From NCBI GenBank assembly GCA_003427395.1, contig BFEA01000016.1:1796280-1846365 (forward strand): 50,086 bases of DNA, in the 5' to 3' direction. A program made the position numbers and the translations under genes. Shown here one piece after another: positions 1-11,044 of this stretch (within the stretch, counting starts at the first letter, position 1; every line of letters starts with the position of its first letter). The stretch comes from Chara braunii (Eukaryota > Streptophyta > Charophyceae > Charales > Characeae). The notes under the pieces were generated by a model. That model was not told where the DNA came from and did not search any database. It saw nothing but the letters and a program-made list of their open reading frames with translations.

Positions 1-3
1 GCC

Positions 4-7
<4 letters not shown>

Positions 8-67
<60 letters not shown>
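8..67. repeat. (CT)n microsatellite
   Basis: An uninterrupted CT dinucleotide run of about 60 bp at the left edge of the window. It is the first of many CT/GA tracts here (others near 9163-9197, 9527-9553, 13457-13530, 29205-29252). Confidence 0.95.
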
Positions 68-70
<3 letters not shown>

Positions 71-161
71 CGGCTGGCCTCATGGTACTGCGCCCTCGAA
101 TGGATGAGCAAAATCGAATGAATCTGGCGCTATAGTGTGGGAATATACATTGCCTTGTTTT

Positions 162-168
162 TGTGTGA

Positions 169-209
<41 letters not shown>
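162..209. repeat. (GT)n-(GA)n compound microsatellite
   Basis: A GT run passes directly into a GA run, followed by three copies of a CCCTTG-like hexamer (210-228). Confidence 0.9.
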
Positions 210-3200
210 GCCCTTGCCCTTGCCCTGACCCCACCCCCTTACAAGTCTGGCTATCCCCTCAAGTCACACAACTCCAGCCTCGAACTAAACTATAACAATA
301 TAGCATAGAGAGGGTCGCGTCTCCGATAGGGCACCTTCCTGTGCCTTATTTAAAGCGTGGGCAAAATGGAACAAAAAAAAACTCAGTAAACTACCGCGTG
401 CGCAAGCAGCCGCGCGTAGCCACGAAGCACAGCAACAGGTCACGGCACCAATCACAAGTGTCACCACGCCACGTTCAGCGATGCATAATCACAAGCCATA
501 GCAATCGCAATGGCGTAGCAGCAGCGCAGTTTGAGGTTGGCGCCCGCCAATCGGGCCAACGACAACTACGAGTTGGGCACCAACCAATGTGCTCATGCAG
601 AACCCCCTTTTTCACGATTGGTACTCTGCGCCCAGACTACCACCACACATACAACTACACTCCAGCTTCCAAATCAACAACACACTCCCTCGTCCACAGC
701 AGCACTCGAGGCGCCTGTGGGTGTCGACCTTGTAGACTGCCACCAGGACCAGGTACGTGCGTGCACATCACCAACCTCATCCCTCAGTCTCTCCCTTAAT
801 TTCATCTTGCTGCAGAAAGTCGTACTACGCCGGGTTCGTGCCCTCACCCTTCTTATATGCAAACCCACATAGCCACTCAGACGGCTAGGTTCATTAGGGA
901 TCACGCGAACCGAGCCTCCAAACAGGGAGACCACCACCAACCCGTACATCGGGTTACTGCCCAATTCGGAGTTGCAGCCCGACTCTCACTTCTCCTCCAC
1001 CGTCCGGCCGTACAAGTGTGAACCTACCTTCTACCGAAACACGGGCAGATACATGCCCGGTACCTTGGTGACTTTTCCTCGCATCGCCAGTTTCCAAGTG
1101 AGCACCCTCTCTCTCTCCCTCTTTCTCTTTGTGTGCAGCGCGGCTGACCTCACGCTACTTCCACCGACAGGCTAAGCAAAACTCATACCGAATCTTCCGC
1201 TAAAATAAGGAAAGATACATTTTCCCGTAATAGTGTCTCCCTCCTGAGCGAGGGTTTTTCCGTCAACCTTGGCCAAACTACAAACCCATCGGCAAGACTA
1301 TCGATGGCATCACGTTCGCACTGCCAGCAAACCTTGGAAACGAGCCCTGGTTCGCTCGATTTCGTTGGAAATCGGGCGAGCTATTCACTTGTTCTCCCTC
1401 CATAGCCATCAGTTCAGCAGTTCCGCACTCCCCCGTTTCTAGTAACTTTTTAATCTACTAACTTGCGCCCAAATCTAATCTTACAAATGGATTCGCACCG
1501 CTTCTAAACCCTTAGTTCGCATTCTAGGTCGCTTGATTCCATAAGGAATCGAGCACGCTATGCGTTTTGCCGTCTGCCATAACCGTCTTTCGTCAACTCT
1601 CCGCGCACCTCACTTCTTCCCCACAGCCTAAACCAAACCTCCTTTTTCAAATCTAATTCCGCCATTCTATTCGTCGTGATCTGAAACCTCAGAATAGCCC
1701 TTTCACTTAGTCGATTCTGTTAAGCAACGAAGGAGATCTGCATTTCCTCCACCTTTTCACTCCTTTGCCCGACACTCTCCACCATCTCCCGTTCTCATCG
1801 TGCACACATCCGGCGCGATATCTCGTCCCGGTTCACGCTCTTTCTCAGCTTTCCCTTTGCTGTCTCCACAGTTCCTCACTTCTCGGCCCTCCTGCTGTGC
1901 TACAATGCGCTAAGCCAACACGGAGATCAGAGCGACGACCGAAATTCGCAAAAAGGTAAGTCACTACTTACCTCGCTAGCGACCGCGTTCCTATCTAACG
2001 CTGCCCGTCGTTGTGCAGCCCGACAGGGTGGGGAAGCGGCCCCCAACAGTCTCAGTTATCCTCCGGGAGTTTCGAAGGGACTTGGCACCTAATCGGCTCA
2101 ATGAGTCTTTCAGCCCCTAACCCGATCCGACGGCGATGCGTCTAGCGGATACCGCCGCTGACCGCCACAACCTCCTCCTGCCACCTTCACTCCGGCAGAG
2201 CCCGCCACCACCTCAAAGTCTGCTTCGGCCAAGCCCCCACTCAGACAGCTGGCCGCGGAATTGAGGGCGCAACCTACTGCAAGGCCCTATGCATGGCCTA
2301 GGTGAACTGGGCCCAATACGACCCTCGACGGTAATAGCAAATATTCAAACGAGGACTTTGAAGATCATAGTTGGGGAAGGGCTCCGTGCGGCTGGTCCTT
2401 GCAGTCCGCGGCCCACTCTGAATGTTTTCTCTCTTAGGCTATCGATGTTCTCCAAGTGGGAAACGAGGGAAGTCATGACCCCGCGTCCCACTTGCTTGCG
2501 ATGTCTCGCACCCGCAGGCTACTCATGGTTGCGCCATGCCGTCAATACCTCGCGCGCGCCGCTCACCCAAGCGAGGACCTAAGCTTCCTCTCGTGTGCGC
2601 GCCATCAGACGGGCGAGGCTGCATAAGAAAAAACGCCAAATACCCTTGGTACGACAACGGGATCGCGCTGCAAGACCTCAGACTCACTTTTCACTTAATC
2701 TGTCCGGTTTCGAAAACAGATTCAGTAACATGGATCTATGAACACTACCAGAGGGAGCGAATAAACGAGGAGAAAATAAGGATTACCAAACAAAAGAAAA
2801 ACGAATCTAACTAAATATCGAAAATAAGGAAATATAAGAAAACGAATCTAACTAAATAACAAAAATAAATGAAAGAAAAATAACCCAACTACTAACTTCC
2901 CTGTTGTGCCATTTGTCGCAACGGGTTCTAACCGTAACTAGCTCTGATACCAAGGTCACGGGTTTGAGCCCCGCCCTACTGAGCCCAAGTGAAAAACGTT
3001 GTTGAGTTTCTCCATAAAAGGAGCTATGGCTCAGAGATCGGGTGGGCTCGATCCCTGAGTCTGGTGCCTAATAATTTGTCATGAAACCTACTGAGCCCCA
3101 CTTTGGAAAGAAGGGGAGCAACTCTAGTAGGTTTAGAGTTTTGGTTCATGCCATCTAAACGATACAAGCTTATTTCAGAGTTTGCACGTGCGTGCGTTTG

Positions 3201-4700
3201 TCTGTTCGCATGCCTGTTTTGAGTGCTTTGTCTGTTTGAGTGTGTGTGTGTGGCCCACAAGGGCACTTGGTGGTTCGGAAGGCCCGAAGGGCCGGTACTT
3301 ACCTGTGACCGTGACATTGAGGGTTGCAGCGGGGAAAACACTTAAGTGGTGGGGAAAGAGACCCGCGTCCTTAAAAACAGCGGAAAATACTCAAGTAGCA
3401 GGTAGAACGGGTACCACACCAAGTAGAGGTAGATGTGCCTGGTACTCGAGGCCGAGCCGAAGAAGACAATAAGTTGGCATTTTCTTTTTAGAGACCTAAT
3501 ACCGGTAGGTAGGCGAGTAGTACCAGTTCAAGAAGCCTGACTCTAGGCCCTTTGCGGATGATATCAGAGGTTGCAATGGTGTCTCCCTCTTCAAAGAAAC
3601 GAAGGCACCGGTTGCTTGGGTGGTCGCGTGGACACGAAGTCGCCATTCAAGAGGCAACTTTCTCTCTACTTACGGGAGGCGGAGCTGGAGTCTCTACCCC
3701 ACTCACGACATACGAGTACGGACAGCAGTAGCGGCTGTCGTTTACCTATTATAGTAGGCAGTGTATTTCTCTTAGCCGCCCCGACCAGGTTATATTAATA
3801 TTTCAGTCGTCTTCAGATTTTACGGCGGCGCGACCTGTCGATTTTTCCATACCGGCCGGTCCGACGCCCCCGGACTTGTTCTAATTTATTTCTACCTTAC
3901 CGCCTAAACCTTCAACTGATTTAGATCGTGGTCGTTGCATTTTGCACAACCTTTTCTTGTTTTTTTCCAATCCTCTCACCCTTGTGGCCGAAGAATTTCA
4001 ATTTTTACTAGCTCTTACCTGTTGTCGTAAACACCGTATCAACGCGTATAGTCACCTAGCGATCTCGGCCTCAATGGTGGAGAAATTTGCTTCATGACGT
4101 TACTTTTCACTCAAGGCCATTTCCGGTATGGTAACCGGTGTCGATTCTCTATCGAATGCAAAATCATGAGCAAATATCATTGTAAGGGTGTTTGCTCCAA
4201 CAACTTGAGATTATTATTTTTGTTGATTTTGCCATAGTTTTCAAACTTTAAAATTGACAAGCTTGATACGTGCATGACATACCTAAAATTTTCAATTTAT
4301 TATTTGCATGATCATTGTTGTTCGGAATCATAATAAAACATTCTTAAGACCAGGGACCGGCGTACACCGTAATTGAAGGGTCTCGCTCGAAGCTGGATGC
4401 ACACAACAGGAAGGGATTTGCATTCATTAATTTTTTTTATTTTGTACAAAAATTATTAAAATCTTGTGTGACAACCTGTTGGTTTTTCGGTCGCCAGGTG
4501 TTTTTTGACTGGAAAAAGTACGACAGTTGAGAGGGTGGCACTAAGACAATCGGGGGGAGGATCCGTTCGGATCAAGGGTCCTCGATGGGAGGAGGCAGAA
4601 GAGGAGGAGGGGGAGCCCTAAGCCCTATAAGACCCCTAAAAAAATCCTTACCGGAGTTTGAGGGGTTAGGGTCGAATACCGACGATCTGATCAAGAAAAA
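210..4700. other. Unassigned sequence, no gene recognised
   Basis: Reading frames here are short and none resembles a protein family I recognise. There is no long low-stop frame and no convincing exon/intron chain. A stretch near 2960-2985 resembles a tRNA B box but has no matching A box upstream. Base composition moves from mixed GC to AT-rich beyond about 4.2 kb. Confidence 0.5.
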
Positions 4701-4741
4701 AAAACAACAACCATGAAGAGGAAAATATATATATATATATA

Positions 4742-5110
4742 TTTTTTAATTTTCAGGAGCATTTCTTTAACCCCCATGGGATCCACAATGTGCCAAGAGG
4801 AAGGACAGACCAAAAAATGCACACTAAGTTTCAAAATGCTTCAAATTAAGGGAAAAAAAAAAAAAAAAAAAAGATCGAGGAAAAAACAGAAAATTAAGTT
4901 TTGATTTTTTTTAAAATTTTCGCAGCATTTCGTTATTCCCATGAGGTCGAATTGTGCCGTGAAAAAAAAATAATGACGAAGTAAAATGAGAAGATTTGAC
5001 CAACACTTCACTACGCCCAAAGATTCAAAATGTGCCGAAGAAGAACTAAGTAGAAAAAATAAAAATTTCAACAACACTTCATTGCTCCCAATGGGTTAAA
5101 AAATGTGAAC
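4742..5110. repeat. Degenerate ~80 bp tandem repeat in AT-rich DNA
   Basis: Four diverged units share an order of landmarks: a T- or A-rich lead, an AACACTTC/AGCATTTC-like block, a CCCAT/CCCAA block and then an AATGTGCC-like block. The last falls near 4786, 4952, 5028 and 5102. The units are separated by A-rich runs. No coding potential is seen. The surrounding 4.2-5.6 kb is much more AT-rich than the rest of the window. Confidence 0.6.
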
Positions 5111-5891
5111 CGAAAACAAGAATGACTAAGTCCTAACAAGATATAGAGGTGCCGCCAAAAAAATCAAAATTTCAAAATGAATAAAATAATAATATATAGA
5201 AAAATGAGAAGATAAGCAGGAAATAAGATAAATTGATTTTTTTTAGAAAAATAAAAAATTTAAATCAAAGAGAAAAACAAAAGAAGAAGAATAGAAAAAT
5301 TCAAATTGAGGGGGGGGGGGAAGGGAATGAAAAAGTGATGAAGAAAAATAAAAATATATGATGGGGTTGTAGTTGGAGAAGGGAAGGGGGAGAGGAGAGT
5401 GAGAGAATGAGAAAGAAAGAGATGAGAAAGGCAGAGAGGAACAATAAATATTAGTGGAAGAATGCGAATAAGGAGGATAGGGTAAAATAAAATGGTGGAA
5501 GATGAGTGAAGAGGGAGAGGTAGAAGAGAACAGTGAGAAAGAGAAAAAAAAAGTAGGGAAAAAAAAAAGAGAAGAGTGCGGTAGGATGCGAGACTAGTGG
5601 TATAGTTATACAAGATGATTAGATGGTGAAGGGGAGAGAGAGAGGGGGGGAATAAGAGAGTAGGTCAGTAAAATGAGGTGATACCAATTTTTTGGCTGGC
5701 CAAAAGCAAACAAGATCACAAAAATCCACATAATCATGGTGTTAGCAGTCTGCTGCTGTAGCAAAAAAAATCATAATAACAATAATATAGGGTCGACTGA
5801 GATTTTGATCAACCATCCTGATTGCACTGCCGCGCAACCCCCTTGCCAGAGAGACTCTTAATTGTTGTCAAACTGTCACTGCACCAGTAGG

Positions 5892-5892
<1 letters not shown>

Positions 5893-5963
<71 letters not shown>
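5893..5963. repeat. (AAT)n microsatellite
   Basis: About 23 AAT units with one interruption. It lies between two diverged copies of a short block (near 5805-5845 and 5972-6015) containing a GCAACCCCC motif, so the microsatellite appears to have grown inside a duplicated segment. Confidence 0.9.
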
Positions 5964-5969
5964 CTGGGT

Positions 5970-7690
5970 GTATTGAAATCTTGATTAGCCACCCAAGTCC
6001 CACTGTAATGCAACCCCCTAACTAGGCGGGGTTTTCAAGATTTTCAGCAAGCCGCCATGTGGCACTGCAGAGAGCCACTGATCACGTGCACAAACAACAA
6101 CAACCACGACGGGGGGGGGGGGAGCAAATAGCTGTCGTGTCGCTCGCTGCTCGTTGCTCACTGACGGGGATGGGTAAATAGCCGTCGTGACACTCTTCAA
6201 CACCAACATGCCACGCTAGTCGGACATGTATAAATTTTGATCAGTGTGTTAAGCTACTAGCTATGCACGCGCATGACTGGCAGCTGACCGGGTTCAAATC
6301 ATGGCAGCTGCACTCACGGATATTGATATAATATAATCCGGCGGGGCAGGACAGCAGACCAGCGTGGCCATGTGGGTGGGAGCAGGGACCGTTCCCGCTT
6401 TGATACCAATGTGACAGACCCCCTGGGATGGCGGTCCGCAGGATCAAGAGAAAGGGATGAGGATGGGGAAATAGAGATGGAGCTGGAAGAGAGCGCACTC
6501 CAACATAGACTCAACACGCACGTACTCCAAACTGTGCAAATGAAGAATGAGGCTGAAAAGAGACTGCAGCTGGGGTGTACCCCCAGCGGACTGACTGGAC
6601 TGGACTGGACTAGACTAGGCTTGTACCGACAGTGGTACCGGGCAGGACTGGACTGGTCTGAATGAGCACACGGCCTGTGGGGTCAGGCCACGGCCTGGCT
6701 CTAGGCCAGGGCAGCTAGAGGCACGGTGCACTAATAGAGCCCCCCACCCTTCCCTCTTTTGTGCCTACACGTAGCATCCGGTACACAATTACGGTTGGGT
6801 ATGTCCACGAAACGTGGAAACCGGAGACGAAGCACGCTATTTGGAGGGGGTTTCCCCGGAAAAAAAGACGAGCAAGGTTGCGCGGCGCTACGTGTCCAAC
6901 AGCCGCGCTCTGATCTGCGTGATCCCGAAATTACGGTCGGTGTCTCCCATGACAAAAGAGCCTAGGAAGAGGCTAGGAGGGCCCTCTGCTTGCTCTCGTT
7001 TCGCTCCGTCCTTGTGGCGGGCTCAAGGGCGGGCTCGGTTGTCACGGGTGCGCAGCCAGCCCGGGATTCCAGGCCCGGGCATGGTTTACGTCTGCACCCC
7101 GTTGTTACAGTTCTTTCCAGATATGCGCAGTCCCCCTTCTGTGCCGCCGGTCATTGGGGGTAGTCATCCTACAGGTACCCTCCTCGTCTCCCTCCTCCTC
7201 CTCCTGCTCCTGCTCCTGCTGCAGCAGCGTCCTTCGTCTCCTTTCTCCTGTTTGTTCTGCTCCTTCTTCGTGTCTTCCGCGCATCGTCCTCGTCCCTGCA
7301 TCGTCCTTCCTGTTCTTCGTCCATGGGCCACCCTTCCTCCCTCCTCCCGTCCCTCGATCTGTCGATCTGTGGTTCTCTATTGTTGCGTTTTTCTGTCCCC
7401 TCGCCGCGCCCTCCTCGGTGGTTGTCTAGGATAGCAGGTGACTGAGCAAGTGGATGACAAGGAGTGGGCGAAGCGAGAGATTGACGAAAAGAGGGAGGAG
7501 GAGGGTGGTAGGGAGGGGGGAGGGAGGGAGAAGATCTGGATGGGCGGAACGGGAGGGGAGAGTCGTGCGAGAGAGGGAGTGCAGCGCAATTACAACGTAG
7601 GGCGAGAGCGGTGGGCGAAGATGGAATGAGGGAGGCAAAGGAGACGAGAAGTGGGCAGCAAGAGGAGAAGAGAGGAGGGTGAGAAAGCAC
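5970..7690. other. Unassigned; pyrimidine- then purine-rich tracts
   Basis: No recognisable gene. GGACT pentamers repeat at 6585-6660. From about 7180 to 7430 the plus strand is strongly pyrimidine-rich (CTC/CCT), and from about 7437 to 7683 it is strongly purine-rich (GAGG), so strand asymmetry flips within 10 bp. Frames that stay open here do so because of composition. Confidence 0.5.
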
Positions 7691-7693
7691 GTA

Positions 7694-7804
7694 CTACCGT
7701 CTTCACCCGAGTAGAACGCACGGTCCTTATCGCTGCATCTGGACTGAAAAGTGCCCCAAATACAGCTATAATGACCGGACGTTATATTCGGGTGAAGACG
7801 GTAG
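7694..7804. mobile_element. MITE, CTACCGTC terminal-inverted-repeat family
   Basis: The 111 bp element has perfect 17 bp ends (CTACCGTCTTCACCCGA and its reverse complement). The two halves stay complementary for about 35 bp, so the transcript would fold into one hairpin. It is flanked on both sides by TA, as expected for a Tc1/mariner-type target duplication. The same end sequence recurs at 17048-17159 and, lengthened, at 28891-29651. There is no coding capacity, so it would need a transposase from elsewhere. Confidence 0.75.
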
Positions 7805-8056
7805 TAGAAGTAAGGTGAAGAAGGCGGAGAAGAGATGAGAGAGGAAAGGGGTTGGGTTGATTTTTAGACGATGAGAAAGGAACGAGAGAGGAGCGGAGAT
7901 CTGTGGCGATGGTTTCTCTGCTAAGCAGTTGGTTGGGATGGGAGGCAGTGTTTTGGGGAAATGACTGTGATCGCGCGTTTATGAGGGGGGGGAAGGGGGG
8001 GGGGGTCTCGCGGAAAAATGCGCAGTAAGCGCGTGTATTCTCTTGTTGCGCTATTT

Positions 8057-8166
8057 CCGTCTTTTATCCCCCGAATGGAGCTTACGGTCATATCCCTGCA
8101 TCTAGACTGAAAATTGGCTCAAATACGGGCATAATCACTGTACTACGTTCTATTGGGGGGCATAGG
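8057..8166. mobile_element. Diverged MITE of the CTACCGTC family
   Basis: The interior matches the middle of the 7694-7804 element in order: a CGGTC block, then CTGCATCTAGACTGAAAA, then CTCAAATAC. The ends are imperfect inverted repeats around a CCCCCC/GGGGGG block. It looks like an older, degraded member. Confidence 0.5.
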
Positions 8167-8454
8167 TTAGGCTTCACGAGATAACTCGAAAATGATGACA
8201 TCAGATTTGCAGCACGCTTGCAAGAACGTAAAGAGTTTGAGGAGTGCCGGTGCTTTTTTTTTTTTTTTTTTTTTTTGGTTGATGATAACCTTTTTCTTTT
8301 CATCCACATATACAAGCGGTCGGAATACGTTGTGCCTTTTCATTTAAAAAAAAGAAAAAAAAAGCAAAAAAGCTCGGCGTCCAAGATACCCTTCTTCGCC
8401 TCCAAGAGACCCTTCTTCTTCTTGTGTCGTGCTGTCCATACTCTCGCGCTGCCT

Positions 8455-8655
8455 GACGTGTATAGCAAAACCTTACGTAAGGTTGCTATACAAGTACATC
8501 CTGGTGACGGACACGAATCTCTCTGCAACCTGACGTGTATAGCAACCTCTTTTTTTTGTCTTTTTTTTGGTCGTGTCCGTCACCAGTACGTCTCAAGTAC
8601 ATACTGGTGACGGACATGAATCTCTCTGCAACCTGACGTGTATAGCAACCTCACG
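8455..8655. repeat. Duplicated palindromic element
   Basis: A block running from TGGTGACGGACA through CTCTCTGCAACC to GTGTATAGCAACC occurs twice (about 8508-8547 and 8602-8650). Between the copies lies an inverted segment, giving a palindrome at 8574-8615. A second palindrome (GTATAGCAA...TTGCTATAC) sits at 8459-8490. This looks like a head-to-tail or nested pair of small hairpin elements. Confidence 0.6.
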
Positions 8656-8665
8656 TGAGCTTGTC

Positions 8666-8960
8666 TTTTTTTTGTTTTTTTGTTTTTTTGTCTTTGATGT
8701 GGACCAGTTCTCGATTTATGCGCAGGGGCCATGCTAATAATAATCTTCTCCTTCTCTGTATTGTTAAAGAAGCGTTCATCTTTCCCACCCAACCCAGGGT
8801 GGGGTGGTGTCGGGTCCATTCTTTCTTGGGCAGGCAGCGAACGTTTTCTGTGGATTTTTGTTTGTTTTGTTTTCACTGTATTGACTGGCTATTGTATTTG
8901 TTTTTTTATTAGCTAAACCTTTTCTTGTTCTACGCAATCTTAACGGATGTCCCGAAGGAC
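8666..8960 (-). pseudogene. U6 snRNA retrocopy with ~165 nt internal segment
   Basis: Read on the minus strand, the U6 5' stem-loop sequence (GTCCTTCGGGACATCCGTTA) starts at 8960. The ACAGAG box, AGCATGG and ATAAATCGAGAA parts of U6 follow at about 8766-8703, and then an A-rich tail to 8666. About 165 nt of foreign sequence separates the 5' and 3' parts. The AAGGATGACAC block between the GCGC and ATAAA parts is deleted. Both ends carry a 9 bp near-duplication (GAGCTTGTC 8657-8665, GAGTTTGTC 8961-8969), so the whole chimera probably inserted as one unit by LINE-type retroposition. There are no U6 promoter elements upstream. Confidence 0.7.
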
Positions 8961-9238
8961 GAGTTTGTCATTCTTCCTCGTGCAGGTTTATTTATGTATT
9001 TTTAATGCCTCGCCGTCCCCCTCCCCCTGCTCCTCTTCCTCCTGCTGCTCATCGGTTTCGTCGATTTCTCTCCCTCTTTTCTCCTACTGTGCCCCCTTCT
9101 TCTCCTCTCCCAATCCTCTCTTCTTCAAACTCCCCGAAACCTCACAAATTACCCCCTCCTTTCTCTCTCTCTCTCTGTCTCTCTCTCTCTCTCTCTCGGC
9201 TTTTCATCGCGCCCTAGTCTGTCCGCGCGCTTCCCCCC

Positions 9239-9425
9239 TTTTTTTTTCAATAAATGGCGACGGCCTTGAGATATCATCATTGAACTGACCGAGCCTAGGT
9301 TATTCAGAATGATTATTTTATTCTGGTCCTGTGATTGTTCCCATCTGGATTCGAACTCGGGTCTGCATTTCAATAGTTCGTGGGTGTTACCAACTGAGCT
9401 ACCGGTAGCCCCGTTGGGCGACCGA
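9239..9425 (-). mobile_element. tRNA-related SINE
   Basis: On the minus strand there is a pol III A box (TAGCTCAGTTGG, 9402-9391) and a B box (GAGTTCGAATCC, 9358-9347) about 33 nt apart, as in a tRNA. They are followed by about 100 nt of unrelated body and an A run at the 3' end (T run 9239-9247 on the plus strand). The tRNA fold is not intact. A second copy of the head lies at 20030-20105. No target duplication is obvious. Confidence 0.65.
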
Positions 9426-9520
9426 TCAGATTCTTCTTTTGCTCCCTCTTCATCCAAAACGCCTCTCTTCGTCTCTCGGTGGCTCCACGTCGTTCTCTCT
9501 GCTCCCTCCCCGCTATCAAC

Positions 9521-9557
<37 letters not shown>

Positions 9558-9683
9558 CTGTCTGCTCCGAAGCATCGTCTATTGCGCTACACACTCCCTG
9601 AGCATCAAAGTACAGCAGAGGTGTGTTGGTCATCATAAGGGAGAGGAGTCGGGAATAAGGCACAGAGGGAGTGGGCTACTTCT

Positions 9684-9710
9684 TCTTTTTTTTTTTTTTT
9701 TTTTTTTTTT
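9684..9710. repeat. Poly(T) tract
   Basis: A long T run with no recognisable retrocopy attached. The flanks at 9560-9880 hold nothing I can assign. Confidence 0.7.
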
Positions 9711-9881
9711 AAATAGCAAGAAAACGCCGCTGATTTTATTACCACTCGGGAAAGAGAAGGGAGGCTGGGAAAGAACAAATACTGGGACCACCATTATCCA
9801 GCGTAGGTGCAGTCGTTGGGATGATGAAGTCCAGAGACAGGAATTGGGCAAAACGGGTCCGCTGCCGTGACAGTCCACAGC

Positions 9882-10053
9882 CCTGGGGCGAGGTCCCACT
9901 AGCACAGAGGATTATAGATTGAACGCCTGAATCTGGACGTGTTTGGGGACATGCAGAAAATCGTGATTGATCTGCTTTTCTGCATCTCTGTGAAGAACCT
10001 ATCCAGATTCAGGTTCGTAATTCGATCCACTTTGCTAGTGGGGGGCGCCTTGG
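9882..10053. mobile_element. MITE, CCTGGGGC family, copy 1
   Basis: The arms form an almost full-length inverted repeat: CCTGGGGCGAGGTCCCACTA at the left, its diverged complement ending GGGGGGCGCCTTGGG at the right, and ATCTGGA/TCCAGAT blocks inside. It is about 172 bp and non-coding. The sequence matches 10335-10512 throughout. Confidence 0.7.
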
Positions 10054-10334
10054 GAAATACGTCATCCACAAGGGCCTAAAAATCCATACACAAGTTACAC
10101 AAGCCTAAAATCTGTTTTTTTTTTTTTTCTGTTTTTTTTCGCCTCAAAATTCAAATTTTAAATTCCGTTTGTTTGTTTCAGCTTTCAGAATTGAATCGTA
10201 GCGAGAGTCGTACGGCGACGTTGTCGATTTTATTCCTGATTAAAAAAGGAGAAAATGTATATTCACGATGTTGGATTTTTTTTTTTGGTGAAGTTGGTAT
10301 GAATTGTTCGTTAACTTCGATTCGTGTATATAAA

Positions 10335-10512
10335 CCTGGGGCTTGGTCCCATTAGCAAAGAGGATTGGATTTAATACCGGAATCTGGACATGTTTGTGGG
10401 AAGATGCAGAAAGTTGCTTTTGATCTGCTTTTCTGCATCTCTGCGCAAAAGACATCCAGATTCAGGAATTTAATCGAATCCTCTTTCTTTGCTAGTGAGA
10501 CCAGGCCCCTGA
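10335..10512. mobile_element. MITE, CCTGGGGC family, copy 2
   Basis: Same design as copy 1. The left end CCTGGGGCTTGGTCCCATTA is answered at the right by the complement ending AGACCAGGCCCCTG. The interior has GGAATCTGGACATG and its inverse, and the two arms carry matching GATGCAGAAA/TTTCTGCATC blocks. Ends diverge by several bases, so this is a moderately old copy. Confidence 0.7.
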
Positions 10513-10604
10513 GAAACATTTTCTCTCTCGACGAAAATGATAAAAAATCGAAATTGACTATTCATATTCCCGAAGTGGTCGGGTGGGTGAAAGGAGTGTA
10601 TATA

Positions 10605-10751
10605 GGGCCTTGCTCCACTACTCGACGCTCCACATGCACTTTGACGCCCTCTGGACCAGATGCGTTTGGAGGAGCCCAACATTTGCAATGTATCGGAACG
10701 ACGATGAGCTCCAGATACATTTAGAGTGTTTTGAGTAGTGGAGCGAGGCCC
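10605..10751. mobile_element. MITE, GGGCCT family, 3 bp flanking repeat
   Basis: The 147 bp element has ends GGGCCTTGCTCCACTACTC and GAGTAGTGGAGCGAGGCCC, near-perfect inverted repeats, flanked by ATA on both sides. A GGGCC start and a 3 bp duplication fit the PIF/Harbinger (Tourist) type, although ATA is not the usual TWA target. The assignment is inference. Confidence 0.6.
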
Positions 10752-10767
10752 ATATCGATTCAGCCTC

Positions 10768-10796
10768 GTGGTGAGTCGGTGCCGCTCCGACGAAAC
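10768..10796 (+). ncRNA. Degenerate hammerhead ribozyme-like core
   Basis: A perfect 5 bp helix II (GTCGG...CCGAC, 7 nt loop) is followed by GAAAC and preceded by GTGGTGAG, where a working hammerhead needs CUGAUGAG. Two catalytic-core bases are changed, and no helix III or helix I partner is seen. It shares the preceding TCAGCCTC with the complete motif at 43747-43802, which suggests common origin and loss of function. Confidence 0.4.
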
Positions 10797-10834
10797 CTTC
10801 CGTCTCAGTCCTGCGGTTCGCCGGGCAGCTCTCT

Positions 10835-10965
10835 TCTTTTTTTTTATTTTTTTTATTTTTTTTTCTCGATTTATGCGTGTCATCCTTACGCAGGGGCCAT
10901 GCTAATTAATCTTCTCTCTTCTCTTTCTCTGTATCTTTCCAATTTTAACGGATGTCCCGAAGGAC
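10835..10965 (-). pseudogene. U6 snRNA retrocopy with 14 bp target duplication
   Basis: On the minus strand, U6 homology runs from the 5' stem (GTCCTTCGGGACATCC at 10965) through ACAGAG, AGCATGGCCCCTGCG and GATGACACGCATAAATCGAGA. It then enters an interrupted A-rich tail (T-rich 10835-10863 on the plus strand). A short purine stretch is duplicated after ACAGAGAA. A perfect 14 bp duplication (CCGGGCAGCTCTCT) lies at 10821-10834 and 10966-10979. This is the signature of target-primed reverse transcription. No USE or TATA promoter element is present. Confidence 0.85.
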
Positions 10966-10999
10966 CCGGGCAGCTCTCTGTGATGACATCATCAGCCTC

Positions 11000-11021
11000 C
11001 TGACGAGTCAGTAGGTGAAAC
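11000..11021 (+). ncRNA. Degenerate hammerhead-like fragment
   Basis: CTGACGAG followed by GTC...GTGAAAC resembles a hammerhead with a shortened, broken helix II. It is preceded by TCAGCCTC exactly as at 10768 and 43.77 kb. Before the U6 insertion this motif and the 10768 motif were only about 80 bp apart. Confidence 0.25.
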
Positions 11022-11044
11022 TTCGATTTTTTTTTAACAGTCTG

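Noticed and set aside
2938-3070. Possible tRNA or SINE: GGTCACGGGTTTGAGCCCCG
   Set aside because: It resembles a B box, but no A box at the right distance and no cloverleaf can be drawn.
6250-6320. Possible tRNA-like head (GGGTTCAAATC)
   Set aside because: A lone B-box-like word; acceptor and anticodon arms do not pair.
8765-8930. Segment inside the U6 copy as an mRNA-type intron
   Set aside because: A GTAGAA can be placed near the 5' border, but no AG falls at the 3' junction without removing part of the ACAGAG box, so splicing is not supported.
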